Positions 15,967 through 24,089 of a stretch of DNA of 64,000 nucleotides are shown here, in pieces. Within the stretch, counting starts at the first letter, position 1. Every line of letters begins with the position of its first letter. The notes beneath the pieces were generated by a model. The model was not told the origin of the DNA. It saw only the letters and a list, made by a program, of their open reading frames with translations, and made no database searches. This DNA is from JBKPCD01 sp046727175 (lineage in GTDB: Bacteria > Acidobacteriota > Vicinamibacteria > Vicinamibacterales > 2-12-FULL-66-21). The position numbers were made by a program, and so were the translations under genes. Location: the NCBI GenBank assembly GCA_046727175.1, contig JBKPCD010000132.1, positions 50,742 to 114,741 of the forward strand, read 5' to 3'.

Positions 15967-18255
15967 GTGGAGGACTTCGATATCCCGCAAACCAAACTAG
16001 CTGAGTCGGCTGAACGCGTAGTCGACCGCGCGCTCGAGGACGCCCGCCGCCGCGAACACGCGATGTTGACGAACGAACATCTCTGTCTCGCGTTCGCGCA
16101 GATCGAATGGGACATGTTCGGCGAGGTGATGCACGACCTCAGCCTGAATCCGCACGAGATCCTGCAGGCGCTGGAGGACCACCTCCGTGTGCTGCCGGCC
16201 GCTCCCGGCCGCGAGCTTCGCATTGCACCGTCGACGAAGCTGCTCTTCAAGCTGGCGCTGCTGCATGCGAGCCGATGCGGACGGCACACGATCGAGTCGG
16301 CGGATCTCTTTTCGGCAATTTTCGAGGAGACGCAGGGCGTACCCGTGTCCATCATCCGTAGGCACGGCATCGAGCCGGAGGCCCTGGTCTCGAGAGTCGC
16401 GACGCGGATGCGCGATCACGAGCTCCGTGAAGAGCGGCTGAAGAAACGGTTCGAGCTTCCCCCCTTTCTGAAACACTTCGCGACGAATCTGAATCAGCTC
16501 GCCCGGCAGGACAAGATACCGCCGGTGTTCGGTCGCGATTTCGAGATGGATCAGGTTCTCGAGATTCTCTGCCACCGCGAGCGCGCGAATTCAGTGTTGC
16601 TGCTCGGTGAGCCCGGCGTGGGGAAGACGGCGATCGCCGACGGCCTCGCACGACGAATCGAATTCGAGCCCGAAAGGGTGCCCGTTCGCCTGCGCGACTG
16701 CCAGATCGTGAACCTGCAGATGAACACGATGGTCGCCGGAACGATGTTGCGCGGCATGTTCGAGGACCGGATTCAGAACGTCATCCGCGAGATCAAGGAG
16801 CGGCCGAACCTCATCCTGTTCATCGACGAAGTCCACACGATGATCGGCGCCGGCTCCGCGCTCGGGGCGCCGTCGGACGCCGCCAACGTCTTCAAGTCCG
16901 TCCTCGCGCGCGGCGAAGTCCGCATCATCGGCGCGACGACGCTGAGCGAGTACAAGGAGTTCATCCAGGAGGACGAGGCGCTCGCGCGGCGATTCCGTCC
17001 GGTCCACGTCGGCGAGCCGACGATCGACCAGACACGCCACATCCTCTACAACCTCCGCCCCCGGCTCGAACGGAACTACTCGGTCCGGATCCAGGATGAT
17101 GCGATCGAGACCGCCCTGGAAATGTCCCCCCGCTACATGAGGCATCTGCAGCTGCCCGACAAGGTGATCGGCTGGCTCGATACGGCCGCCGTGAAAGCGG
17201 AGATCGGCCGCCGCTGGGAGGTCACTGGCGCCGATGTCGTGAACGTCATTTCCACAATCGCGCAGATCCCCGCGGATATGGTGTTCCGCGAGGTCACCGA
17301 TCGCTTCCGCGACGTCGAAAAACGGCTCGCAGCGCGCGTCATCGGGCAGCGGCCCGCGATCGATGCCGTGGCACGGCGCCTGATTCTCAACAAGGGTCCG
17401 CTGAAAGACGGGTTCGATCGGCCCGACGGCGTGCTGCTGTTCCTGGGACCGACCGGCGTCGGCAAGACGGAACTCGCCAAGTCTGTCGCGGAGTTCCTGT
17501 TCGGTGACGAAAAGAAAATGATTCGCGTCGACATGTCGGAGTACCAGGACGGTGTCGTGGCCGTCGACAAACTGATTGGCATGCCGCGAGGGATTGTCGG
17601 ATCCGAGCGCGGCGGCGTCCTGACGAATCAACTCAAAGACCGCCCGTACTCCGTCGTGCTGCTGGACGAAGTCGAGAAGGCCAGCCCCAGCATGCTGAAT
17701 CTGTTCCTGCAGGCGTTCGACGAGGGATGGCTGACCGACGGCCGCGGCAAGCGTGTCTATTTGAGCGACGCGATCATCATCATGACGTCGAACATCGGGT
17801 CGGAATGCTTCCGGAAGCTCACCAACCCGCTTGGATTCCTCGCGCGACAGGTCGCGGTGGAACAGATTCACGGCGAGATCATGCGCGAGCTGGAACGGCG
17901 GTTCACACCGGAGTTCCGCAACCGGATCGATGAAGTCGTGATCTTCCAGCCGCTCACGAAGGACGAAGTCCGTGAGATCGCGCTTCAACAGCTCGTGAAG
18001 ATCGAATCAGCCCTGGTGCGCAGCGGGCGGACGTTGACAGTCAGCCCCGAAGCGCTGGAGCAGTTGGTGCACGATGGCTACAGCCTGGCGTTCGGCGCGC
18101 GCTTCCTCAAGCGGACGATCGAGGATCGAATCAAGCTCCCGATTAGTCAGCGGTGGCTCGAAGGCATTCACTTCACGGCCGTCGTGAGGAACGGCGCGAT
18201 TGAAATCGACGTGAGTGGAGGCCGCGGGAATCTGGAGTTGGCCGCGACCGCCTGA
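15967..18255 (+). CDS. clpA: ClpA-type AAA+ unfoldase (double ATPase)
   Basis: 762 residues from GTG 15967, which has a GGAGG site about 6 nt upstream; a longer reading to 15880 is Trp/Cys-rich and unlike the family. Order: Clp N-domain (about 1-145), AAA-1 (about 170-400; Walker A GEPGVGKTA, Walker B LILFIDEVH) and AAA-2 (about 455-750; Walker A GPTGVGKTE, Walker B VVLLDEVEK). There is no long middle coiled coil, so it is ClpA rather than ClpB/ClpC. It feeds substrates to ClpP. clpS, usually upstream in proteobacteria, is not adjacent. The 191-bp gap from htpX holds no other gene. Confidence 0.93.
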   Translation: MEDFDIPQTKLAESAERVVDRALEDARRREHAMLTNEHLCLAFAQIEWDMFGEVMHDLSLNPHEILQALEDHLRVLPAAPGRELRIAPSTKLLFKLALLHASRCGRHTIESADLFSAIFEETQGVPVSIIRRHGIEPEALVSRVATRMRDHELREERLKKRFELPPFLKHFATNLNQLARQDKIPPVFGRDFEMDQVLEILCHRERANSVLLLGEPGVGKTAIADGLARRIEFEPERVPVRLRDCQIVNLQMNTMVAGTMLRGMFEDRIQNVIREIKERPNLILFIDEVHTMIGAGSALGAPSDAANVFKSVLARGEVRIIGATTLSEYKEFIQEDEALARRFRPVHVGEPTIDQTRHILYNLRPRLERNYSVRIQDDAIETALEMSPRYMRHLQLPDKVIGWLDTAAVKAEIGRRWEVTGADVVNVISTIAQIPADMVFREVTDRFRDVEKRLAARVIGQRPAIDAVARRLILNKGPLKDGFDRPDGVLLFLGPTGVGKTELAKSVAEFLFGDEKKMIRVDMSEYQDGVVAVDKLIGMPRGIVGSERGGVLTNQLKDRPYSVVLLDEVEKASPSMLNLFLQAFDEGWLTDGRGKRVYLSDAIIIMTSNIGSECFRKLTNPLGFLARQVAVEQIHGEIMRELERRFTPEFRNRIDEVVIFQPLTKDEVREIALQQLVKIESALVRSGRTLTVSPEALEQLVHDGYSLAFGARFLKRTIEDRIKLPISQRWLEGIHFTAVVRNGAIEIDVSGGRGNLELAATA

Positions 18256-18396
18256 TCCCGGGGTGGACGGAGAACACGGAACAAGCGTTCACAGCAGAGT
18301 CACGAAGCACACGAAGGAAACCAAGTATTTCTCCGTGAATCTCGCGGCTCCGCGGTAAGAGCTTTTTCCATGCCCTCCGTCACTTCCGTCTGCCGC
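18256..18396. repeat. Gap with CACGAAG and CTCCGTGAATCTC words
   Basis: This convergent gap between clpA and the radical SAM gene holds short CACGAAG/CACACGAAGG words and a TCCGTGAATCTCGCGG segment related to the GATTCACGCGGATTT family found at 303, 38350 and 42611. No gene or clear intrinsic terminator is seen. Confidence 0.4.
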
Positions 18397-19425
18397 TCAC
18401 CAATCGAAGCTTCCCTGCTCAGCATCGTTGGACAACTCGTTCTCTTCTTCCATCGGCTCCGTCACCTTCATCGCGCGCTTCGCGACGTCGTATCGCGTCT
18501 GCAGCGACTGAATCATCGCGCGCACGGTCGTGACGTACTCGCGCGGCGCGTACGCGCCGGCGTAGAGGCGCCCGTATCCTTCGACCAATTGTGGGTACTC
18601 GCGCCCGAGGAATTTCATGAAGTGATCGCGAGTGCCGCCTTTCAAATAGAGCACGTTCGCGCCCATAAACGCGGCGCCGTGGTCGGCGATGGCTTTCACC
18701 GTCGCCTCCAGGCGCGCAGGCTGCGTCGTAAAACCAGGCACGACCGGCGCCATCAACACGCCGGCGTTCACCCCTGCGTCGCGAAGCTGACGGACGGCGC
18801 GCAGCCGCTGGAGAGGATGGGCGGTGCCTGGTTCGAGGGCTTCCCACGCCGCCTCGTTCACCGTGGGCACGCTCATGCAGACCGTACACGCCGCGCGACG
18901 ACCGAGTTCAGCGAGCAGCGCCGCGTCACGGACGACCATCGGTCCCTTCGTGACCAGACCGATCGGCGTGCGTCCGGCGATCAGCGCCTCGAGCGACTTG
19001 CGGGTCAGCTTGTAGTGACCTTCGATCGGCTGGTACGGGTCGGTGGCGGTGCCGAATGCGACGAGCTCGCGCGTCCACGACGGACGATCCAGCTCTTTCC
19101 GAAGGACATCCCCGAAGTTGATCTTGACGAAAATCAGCGAGGAGAACTCGTCGTCGGGCCCCAGCTCGAACTGTGTCTGGTACCGCCGCGCGAAGCAGTA
19201 ATGGCATCCGTGCGTGCAGCCGCGGTACGGGTTGAGCGTCCAGTTGAACGGCATGCCCTTGACCGGGTTCAACGCCGAGCGGCAGGTCACTTCCTGATAG
19301 CGCGCGTTGTCGGCGCGGCGGCGTGCGTGATCGAGTGCGTCCACACCGCCCCGACGGACGGTCAACGCAATCGCGCGAGTGGTGGGCGGGGGAGCCGGAG
19401 TGGCGAAAAGCCGCGGAGCATCCAT
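18397..19425 (-). CDS. Radical SAM protein, SPL/Rv2578c-like family
   Basis: 342 residues. The cluster motif is CTHGCHYC (CX3CX2C) in NPYRGCTHGCHYCFAR, followed by a partial TIM barrel with GLVTKG and MAPVVPGFTT. The N-terminal NPVKGMPFNWTLNPYRGC is typical of the conserved PA0069/Rv2578c group, related to spore photoproduct lyase and often annotated SplB-like. Its reaction is unknown; a role in DNA or nucleotide repair is only an analogy. There is a 168-bp gap to the prenyltransferase on the same strand upstream, so it probably has its own promoter. Confidence 0.88.
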   Translation of the reverse strand: MDAPRLFATPAPPPTTRAIALTVRRGGVDALDHARRRADNARYQEVTCRSALNPVKGMPFNWTLNPYRGCTHGCHYCFARRYQTQFELGPDDEFSSLIFVKINFGDVLRKELDRPSWTRELVAFGTATDPYQPIEGHYKLTRKSLEALIAGRTPIGLVTKGPMVVRDAALLAELGRRAACTVCMSVPTVNEAAWEALEPGTAHPLQRLRAVRQLRDAGVNAGVLMAPVVPGFTTQPARLEATVKAIADHGAAFMGANVLYLKGGTRDHFMKFLGREYPQLVEGYGRLYAGAYAPREYVTTVRAMIQSLQTRYDVAKRAMKVTEPMEEENELSNDAEQGSFDW

Positions 19426-19514
19426 GACATTCGTCTTTTCTTCGCCTCATGATGCTCCACGGCGTGGAGAAAAGTCAAACTCCGCCGGTAGCAGCGACTC
19501 GTTTCGAGGAGAGC

Positions 19515-19566
19515 TGGCCTCCCATCCTCCATTTCCCGGTCAGGACGCGTTTTTCAGCATCCTGTT
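19515..19566. repeat. Compound dispersed repeat, copy 1
   Basis: Read on the minus strand, this is GGATGCTGAAAAACGCGTCC, a short spacer, then GGGAAATGGAGGATGGGAGG. The same two elements in the same order lie at 55069-55125 on the plus strand (GGATGCTGAAAACGCATCC then GGGGAATGAAAGATGGGAAC). It sits in the 168-bp gap between the prenyltransferase and radical SAM genes, which has no other recognisable content. Confidence 0.65.
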
Positions 19567-19593
19567 GGCGCCCGAAGCCACTCAGCACAATCA

Positions 19594-20667
19594 TCAGAAC
19601 AGGTACGCGACCGCGAACCCGATCTGGGCGACGAACATCATTCGATACATGTGCGCCCACGACACGTGGTTTTCGTCGACGGCCAGCTCTTCCGGTCGGC
19701 GCAGCATCAGATAGCAAACATAAGCTCCGTACATCGTCATGCCGACTGCAAGCAACTGCAGCAGAAGATGGTTTCCTGTAAGGACGCCTGTGAAGGCGCC
19801 AATCGAGATCACCACGAACGGCAGGACGAACGACGGCGAGATCATCCACGCGGCCGTGCGCACGCCGTAGACGATCGGCAGCGTGCGGCAACCTCCACGT
19901 CGATCGCCTTCCATATCGGCGAAATCCTTGGTGGTGGAGGCGCCGAGCAGAAAGAGCCCGAAGATCGTGCCGATGTACCACGGTTCGAATCCCAAGACCG
20001 TCTTCACGCACGACCAGCCCGCCACCTTCAGCAGCACGCCACGTGGAATGGCGATGGTAATGTTCGCCCAGATGCCCCGTTGCTTCGTGCGCAGCGGCGG
20101 GCACGAATAGACGAACGTTGCAATCACTGCGGCAATCACGATCCAGAAGCACTCGTGTCGCCCGCCGGGCGCAACGACCCAGGCGAGCACGAGCGCGACG
20201 ATATAGGTGACGAGGGTGAAGATCCAGGCGTCGCGCACGCCCAGACGCCCGCTCGGCAACGGCCGCTTCGGCTTGTTGATCCGATCGATCTCGAGGTCGT
20301 AAATCTGGTTCAGCGCGTTGTTCCCCGCGTTGAGCGTCGCAGCCATGAGCGAGCCCAACACGGGATACACGATCAATTCGAGGCTCCATGCCTCGCGTGG
20401 CGCGGCCCCGACAGCCGTGATCGCGCCCGACACGACGCCCAATGCGGGCGCGACGAGCGTGAACGGACGCGAGAGCTCGATCCAGAGAGCCGCGCGAGCC
20501 TGGCGCCCGGGGCCTGCCGCCGGCAACGTGGGATCCCGGGGGACGGAGGGCGGGCCAGCCGCGGAATCTACACCCGACCTGGCCGGCGACTCAGGTCCTG
20601 AGCGTTTTCCCGGTTCCCGGTCCCCGGCCGCCGGTCCCTGGGCCCCTCGCTCTCTCATTGCAGACAC
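19594..20667 (-). CDS. UbiA-family prenyltransferase (ChlG/DGGGPS-like)
   Basis: Up to 357 residues with eight or nine TM helices. The first Asp-rich motif is NQIYDLEIDRINKPKRPLPS and the second is STTKDFADMEGDRRGG, with CRTLPIVYGVRTA, so it moves a prenyl group from its diphosphate to an acceptor at the inner membrane. The second motif most recalls chlorophyll synthase, homogentisate prenyltransferase and digeranylgeranylglyceryl-phosphate synthase; the acceptor cannot be chosen from sequence. The first 60 or so residues are Pro/Gly/Arg-rich and are encoded by GGTCCC/CCGGGGAC repeat words, so the functional start is uncertain. It overlaps the prenol kinase fusion by 13 bp. Confidence 0.9.
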   Translation of the reverse strand: MSAMRERGAQGPAAGDREPGKRSGPESPARSGVDSAAGPPSVPRDPTLPAAGPGRQARAALWIELSRPFTLVAPALGVVSGAITAVGAAPREAWSLELIVYPVLGSLMAATLNAGNNALNQIYDLEIDRINKPKRPLPSGRLGVRDAWIFTLVTYIVALVLAWVVAPGGRHECFWIVIAAVIATFVYSCPPLRTKQRGIWANITIAIPRGVLLKVAGWSCVKTVLGFEPWYIGTIFGLFLLGASTTKDFADMEGDRRGGCRTLPIVYGVRTAAWMISPSFVLPFVVISIGAFTGVLTGNHLLLQLLAVGMTMYGAYVCYLMLRRPEELAVDENHVSWAHMYRMMFVAQIGFAVAYLF

Positions 20668-22004
20668 GAAGCGAGCAGCACCGCGACCGAGGCGGCGATT
20701 GCGGTATTGAGGAAATTCAGTACGTCATTGTTCAAGACGCCCGGAGCCTCGAGCGTCGCGCCGAGAGCGCTCTCGACGAGCGATCCTGTCGTCGCGCCAA
20801 CGACGACCGGCACCAGCGCTTCACGAGTCACGAGGCCAAGGCTCACGGCAGCAAGGCCGAGGGCAATCGCGCCTGCGAAGCCGGCCGATGTCCCTTCGAG
20901 CGAAATGGCGCCTGACGTGCCAGGCGGCACGCGCTGGCTCGTTGTCACGAGGTACGTGTGACGTCCAAACGCTTTGCCCACTTCACTGGCAATCGTGTCG
21001 CTTCCGCCTGCAGCCAGCGCGGCGGCGAAGGCGATCATCGCGGTCTCTTCGGCGTGCGAGGTCACCGCGAGCAGCGCGGCGAGCGAGGCGAAACCCGTGT
21101 TCGCGAATGCGTTCCCCCCGCCTCGACGTCCCCCGCTCTCCTCCGCGATCCCCAGCAGCGTCTTGCGACGGAGGCCAATCCGAGACGAAGCTGCTGCGGC
21201 AATGAACGTCAGGAACAGCAGCGTCCACCCTTGCCATCCCGTGGCGATTGCGATCACGCTCCCGATGATCGCGCCGCACGCGGCCCCGGCACGCGAGACA
21301 GTCCGGAGGCGGTACCCAATCCATGCAACGAGCACATTCAGAACCAACGCCATCGGTGCGGCGGACGCCGCGTGCGTTGCGGCCATGCGAAGCCGGTCGT
21401 CGGTCATCAGCGACATCGCCCACAGCGCCGCCGCAGCAGTCGCAGGAACCGACAGATTGTCGTCAAGCCTGATCGGGATCGTCTCGACCGCGGCTGCTGC
21501 CGCCGCCGCAACGAATGGTGCGACGATCGGGAACCACGACGACAGGGACACATCCGGGGGCCGACACCACCAGGCGAGAAACGCGCCCGCAAGCCCGCCG
21601 AAGAGCCAGAAGCTGACGCTGCCGGCGATCGTCTTGTCGCGATTCCAGCGCACTCGAGGGCCGTCGACGGTCGTGCCGACCACGGTTGCCATGCCGTCAC
21701 CGAAGGCGAGCACACCCCATGTCGCCGCGGCGATGTCGAGCCGCTCCCGGAACACGAGAATCAGCAACAACACCGACGTCGGGTAGAGCAGGATTCCAAC
21801 CGGAAAGCGGCGCGCGAGATCCGCAGGGCGATAGAGCCGCAGTCCACCGACGCGTGGCAGCACCAGTCCATTGAAGACGATCGCGCCGGCGGCGAGCACT
21901 GCAGCCTGCCACCACGAGAGGTACCTCAGAAGAAGAGCGAACCCTCCCATTGCGATGTGGATCGCCTGCCGCCCATGCTCCGAAAACGCTTCGGATCGCT
22001 TCAT
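20655..22004 (-). CDS. Fused prenol kinase (VTE5-like) and DUF92/VTE6-like kinase
   Basis: 449 residues, very hydrophobic, about 12 or more TM helices. Residues about 1-200 resemble CTP-dependent dolichol/phytol kinases (HGRQAIHIAMGGFALLLRY start, FGDGMATVVGT, RWNRDKTIAGSVSFWLFG). Residues about 220-449 match DUF92/TMEM19 (TGWQGWTLLFLTFIAAAASSR, GGRRGGGNAFANTGFASLAAL, AALAAGGSDTIASEVGKAFG), the family of plant VTE6 phytyl-phosphate kinase. Two successive phosphorylations of an isoprenoid alcohol would give a prenyl diphosphate, the donor for the UbiA enzyme encoded immediately downstream. The activities are inferred from families. The start overlaps the epimerase stop (ATGA). Confidence 0.85.
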   Translation of the reverse strand: MKRSEAFSEHGRQAIHIAMGGFALLLRYLSWWQAAVLAAGAIVFNGLVLPRVGGLRLYRPADLARRFPVGILLYPTSVLLLILVFRERLDIAAATWGVLAFGDGMATVVGTTVDGPRVRWNRDKTIAGSVSFWLFGGLAGAFLAWWCRPPDVSLSSWFPIVAPFVAAAAAAAVETIPIRLDDNLSVPATAAAALWAMSLMTDDRLRMAATHAASAAPMALVLNVLVAWIGYRLRTVSRAGAACGAIIGSVIAIATGWQGWTLLFLTFIAAAASSRIGLRRKTLLGIAEESGGRRGGGNAFANTGFASLAALLAVTSHAEETAMIAFAAALAAGGSDTIASEVGKAFGRHTYLVTTSQRVPPGTSGAISLEGTSAGFAGAIALGLAAVSLGLVTREALVPVVVGATTGSLVESALGATLEAPGVLNNDVLNFLNTAIAASVAVLLASCLQ

Positions 22005-22948
22005 GCGTCCGCGGCGTTCGTGCGACCGCGCCAGTACTGCAGCAGATCCGAAAGCGTCTGCTCGATCGGAATCTCAGGGCGCCACCCGACTTCTCGAGCG
22101 ATGCGCGTCGGATCGCCGAGCACGACGGGATTGTCCGACGGTCTGACGCGGGCAGGATCGGGTTCGACCCTCACCGACAGGTTCGACAGCCCCAGCAGGA
22201 TGTCCAGCACATCGCCGATCCGATACGCAACTCCGCGACAGACGTTGTAGGGCCGCTGAGGCTGGCCGTGTTCCATTACGAGCCGATAGGCGCGCACGGT
22301 GTCACGCACGTCGGTGATGTCCCGGCGAGGGTCGAGGTTGCCGACACGGAGCACCGGATCGCTCTTTCCCGCTTCGATCTCGGCGATCTGACGCGCGAAA
22401 CTCGACGTGACATACGCGGTCGACTGGCGCGGCCCGGCATGATTGAACGGTCGGACCAGAATCACCGGAAACGAACCTTCCCGGAGAGCGACCATCTCCT
22501 GCGCGAGCTTGCTTACTCCGTACGGAGTCCCCGGTTTGATCGGCGCATTTTCGTCGAGCGGGACGTCGGCCCGCCGGTAGACGAGCGCGGATCCGGTGAC
22601 GAGCACGCGGCACCTCAGGCCAGCGCGGCGAACGCCTTCGAGCACGTGATGAGTGCCCATCACATTCACTCGAAGCGCCTGCTCGCGGCGGGACCACGAG
22701 CCTCCGACGTCAGCGACGCCTCCGCAATGGTAGATGGCCGAGGGCTGGAGCTCCGCGAGTGCCGCGGCGACGGCCTCCCGATCCAGCAGGTCGATGGCGC
22801 GCCAGTCGACATCGGCATGGATGTCGGCAGGCTGCTGTCCACCCGGATTGGACCAACCGGCTACGGTTCGCCCCAGGCCGATCAGATGCTCGAGGAGATG
22901 ACCACCCGCGAAACCTGTGGCGCCCGTAACCAGAATTGGACCAGGCAC
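22001..22948 (-). CDS. NAD-dependent sugar-nucleotide epimerase/dehydratase (GDP-mannose 4,6-dehydratase/RMD-like)
   Basis: 315 residues from GTG 22948, 7 nt after the rfbB stop; a longer in-frame reading to 23107 overlaps rfbB and is rejected. An extended SDR: Rossmann TGATGFAGGHLL (about 8-20), HCGGVADVGGSW, catalytic YGVSK (Tyr-x3-Lys) and RPFNHAGPRQ, the last common to GDP-6-deoxy-lyxo-hexulose reductases and GDP-mannose dehydratases. It probably makes a deoxysugar nucleotide for surface glycan. Substrate is not determinable. It is tightly coupled to rfbB upstream and the prenol kinase fusion downstream. Confidence 0.88.
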   Translation of the reverse strand: MPGPILVTGATGFAGGHLLEHLIGLGRTVAGWSNPGGQQPADIHADVDWRAIDLLDREAVAAALAELQPSAIYHCGGVADVGGSWSRREQALRVNVMGTHHVLEGVRRAGLRCRVLVTGSALVYRRADVPLDENAPIKPGTPYGVSKLAQEMVALREGSFPVILVRPFNHAGPRQSTAYVTSSFARQIAEIEAGKSDPVLRVGNLDPRRDITDVRDTVRAYRLVMEHGQPQRPYNVCRGVAYRIGDVLDILLGLSNLSVRVEPDPARVRPSDNPVVLGDPTRIAREVGWRPEIPIEQTLSDLLQYWRGRTNAADA

Positions 22949-22955
22949 CGGAGAT

Positions 22956-23972
22956 TCAGCGCCAGCGGCTGCCGTACTGCGCCTGGTAATAACTCTTGAA
23001 ATCGGCGTCTTGATGTTTGATGGGGCGCCACCACCACTCGTTGTCACGGTACCAATGCACTGTTTCGTCGAGGCCTTGGTCGAACGGCTTCGCAGGTGTC
23101 CAGCCAAGTGCCTGCAGCTTCGAGGTGTCCAGCGAGTAGCGTCGATCGTGTCCTGGCCGGTCCTGCACGTGGCGGATCAGCGACTCGGATTTGCCGAGAA
23201 GCGTCAGGATTCGGCGGGTGAGATCGCGGTTGGCGATCGAGTTCCCTCCACCGATGTTGTAGACCTCCCCGGGAAGTCCGGAATCGATGACGCGGTGGAG
23301 CGCGGCGCAGTGATCCGACACGTGCAGCCAATCGCGCTCGTTCAAGCCGTCTCCGTACAGCGGCACCGGCGTGTCGTCGAGGGCATTGGTGATGAAGAGA
23401 GGGATCACCTTCTCCGGAAACTGGTGGGGTCCGTAATTGTTCGAGGCGCGCGTGACGATCGTCGGCACGCCGTACGTCGCCCAGTAACTATAGGCGAGGC
23501 GGTCCGCGCCCGCTTTGCTGGCAGAGTACGGATTGCGCGGCCGGATCTCGTCCGTCTCCTTGCTCGATCCCTCGGGGACGCTGCCGTACACCTCGTCGGT
23601 CGAGATCTGAATGAACCGATGCAGCCGCGGCGCCTGACGCGCAGCTTCGAGCAGCGTGAACGTGCCGAAGATGTCGGTGGTGATGAAGTCGCCCGCGCTC
23701 AGGATCGATCGATCGACGTGGGTTTCGGCGGCGAAGTGCACGACGATTTCCGCATCGGCGACGAGTGGGCGGACGATTGTCGCATCGGCGACGTCGCCTT
23801 TGACGAACTCGTGTCGCGGATGATCCATCACGCCCTGCAGGTTCTCGAGGCGCCCGGCGTACGTCAGTTTGTCGAGTGTGGTGACGTGCCAGTCTTTGTG
23901 TGTCTCGAGCGCGTAGCACACGAAGTTCGATCCGATGAAGCCCGCGCCGCCCGTCACGAGGACCTTAGTCAT
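22956..23972 (-). CDS. rfbB: dTDP-glucose 4,6-dehydratase
   Basis: 338 residues from ATG 23972 (MTKVLVTGGAGFIGSNFV). Converts dTDP-glucose to dTDP-4-keto-6-deoxyglucose, first committed step to dTDP-rhamnose and related sugars. NAD-binding GGAGFIGSN, HFAAETHVDRSI, ISTDEVYGS, catalytic YSASKAGADRLA, and NNYGPHQFPEKVIPLFI are all present as in RfbB/RmlB. The partner genes rfbA, rfbC and rfbD are not in the window. A 117-bp gap separates it from lptD; a TACTCT box and a weak AGGA site lie just upstream. Confidence 0.96.
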   Translation of the reverse strand: MTKVLVTGGAGFIGSNFVCYALETHKDWHVTTLDKLTYAGRLENLQGVMDHPRHEFVKGDVADATIVRPLVADAEIVVHFAAETHVDRSILSAGDFITTDIFGTFTLLEAARQAPRLHRFIQISTDEVYGSVPEGSSKETDEIRPRNPYSASKAGADRLAYSYWATYGVPTIVTRASNNYGPHQFPEKVIPLFITNALDDTPVPLYGDGLNERDWLHVSDHCAALHRVIDSGLPGEVYNIGGGNSIANRDLTRRILTLLGKSESLIRHVQDRPGHDRRYSLDTSKLQALGWTPAKPFDQGLDETVHWYRDNEWWWRPIKHQDADFKSYYQAQYGSRWR

Positions 23973-24089
23973 GTCGTCTGGACCATCCTGCAAAAGAGTA
24001 CGGTCAGAGTCGAGTACACATGTTCCGCGCACGTGACGTCGTCCACTGTTCGCGGTAATTCGCGACCGCCCAACGCCCAGGGCCCGATC

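Noticed and set aside
16591..17988. 465-residue minus-strand frame
   Set aside because: Antisense to clpA AAA+ domains.
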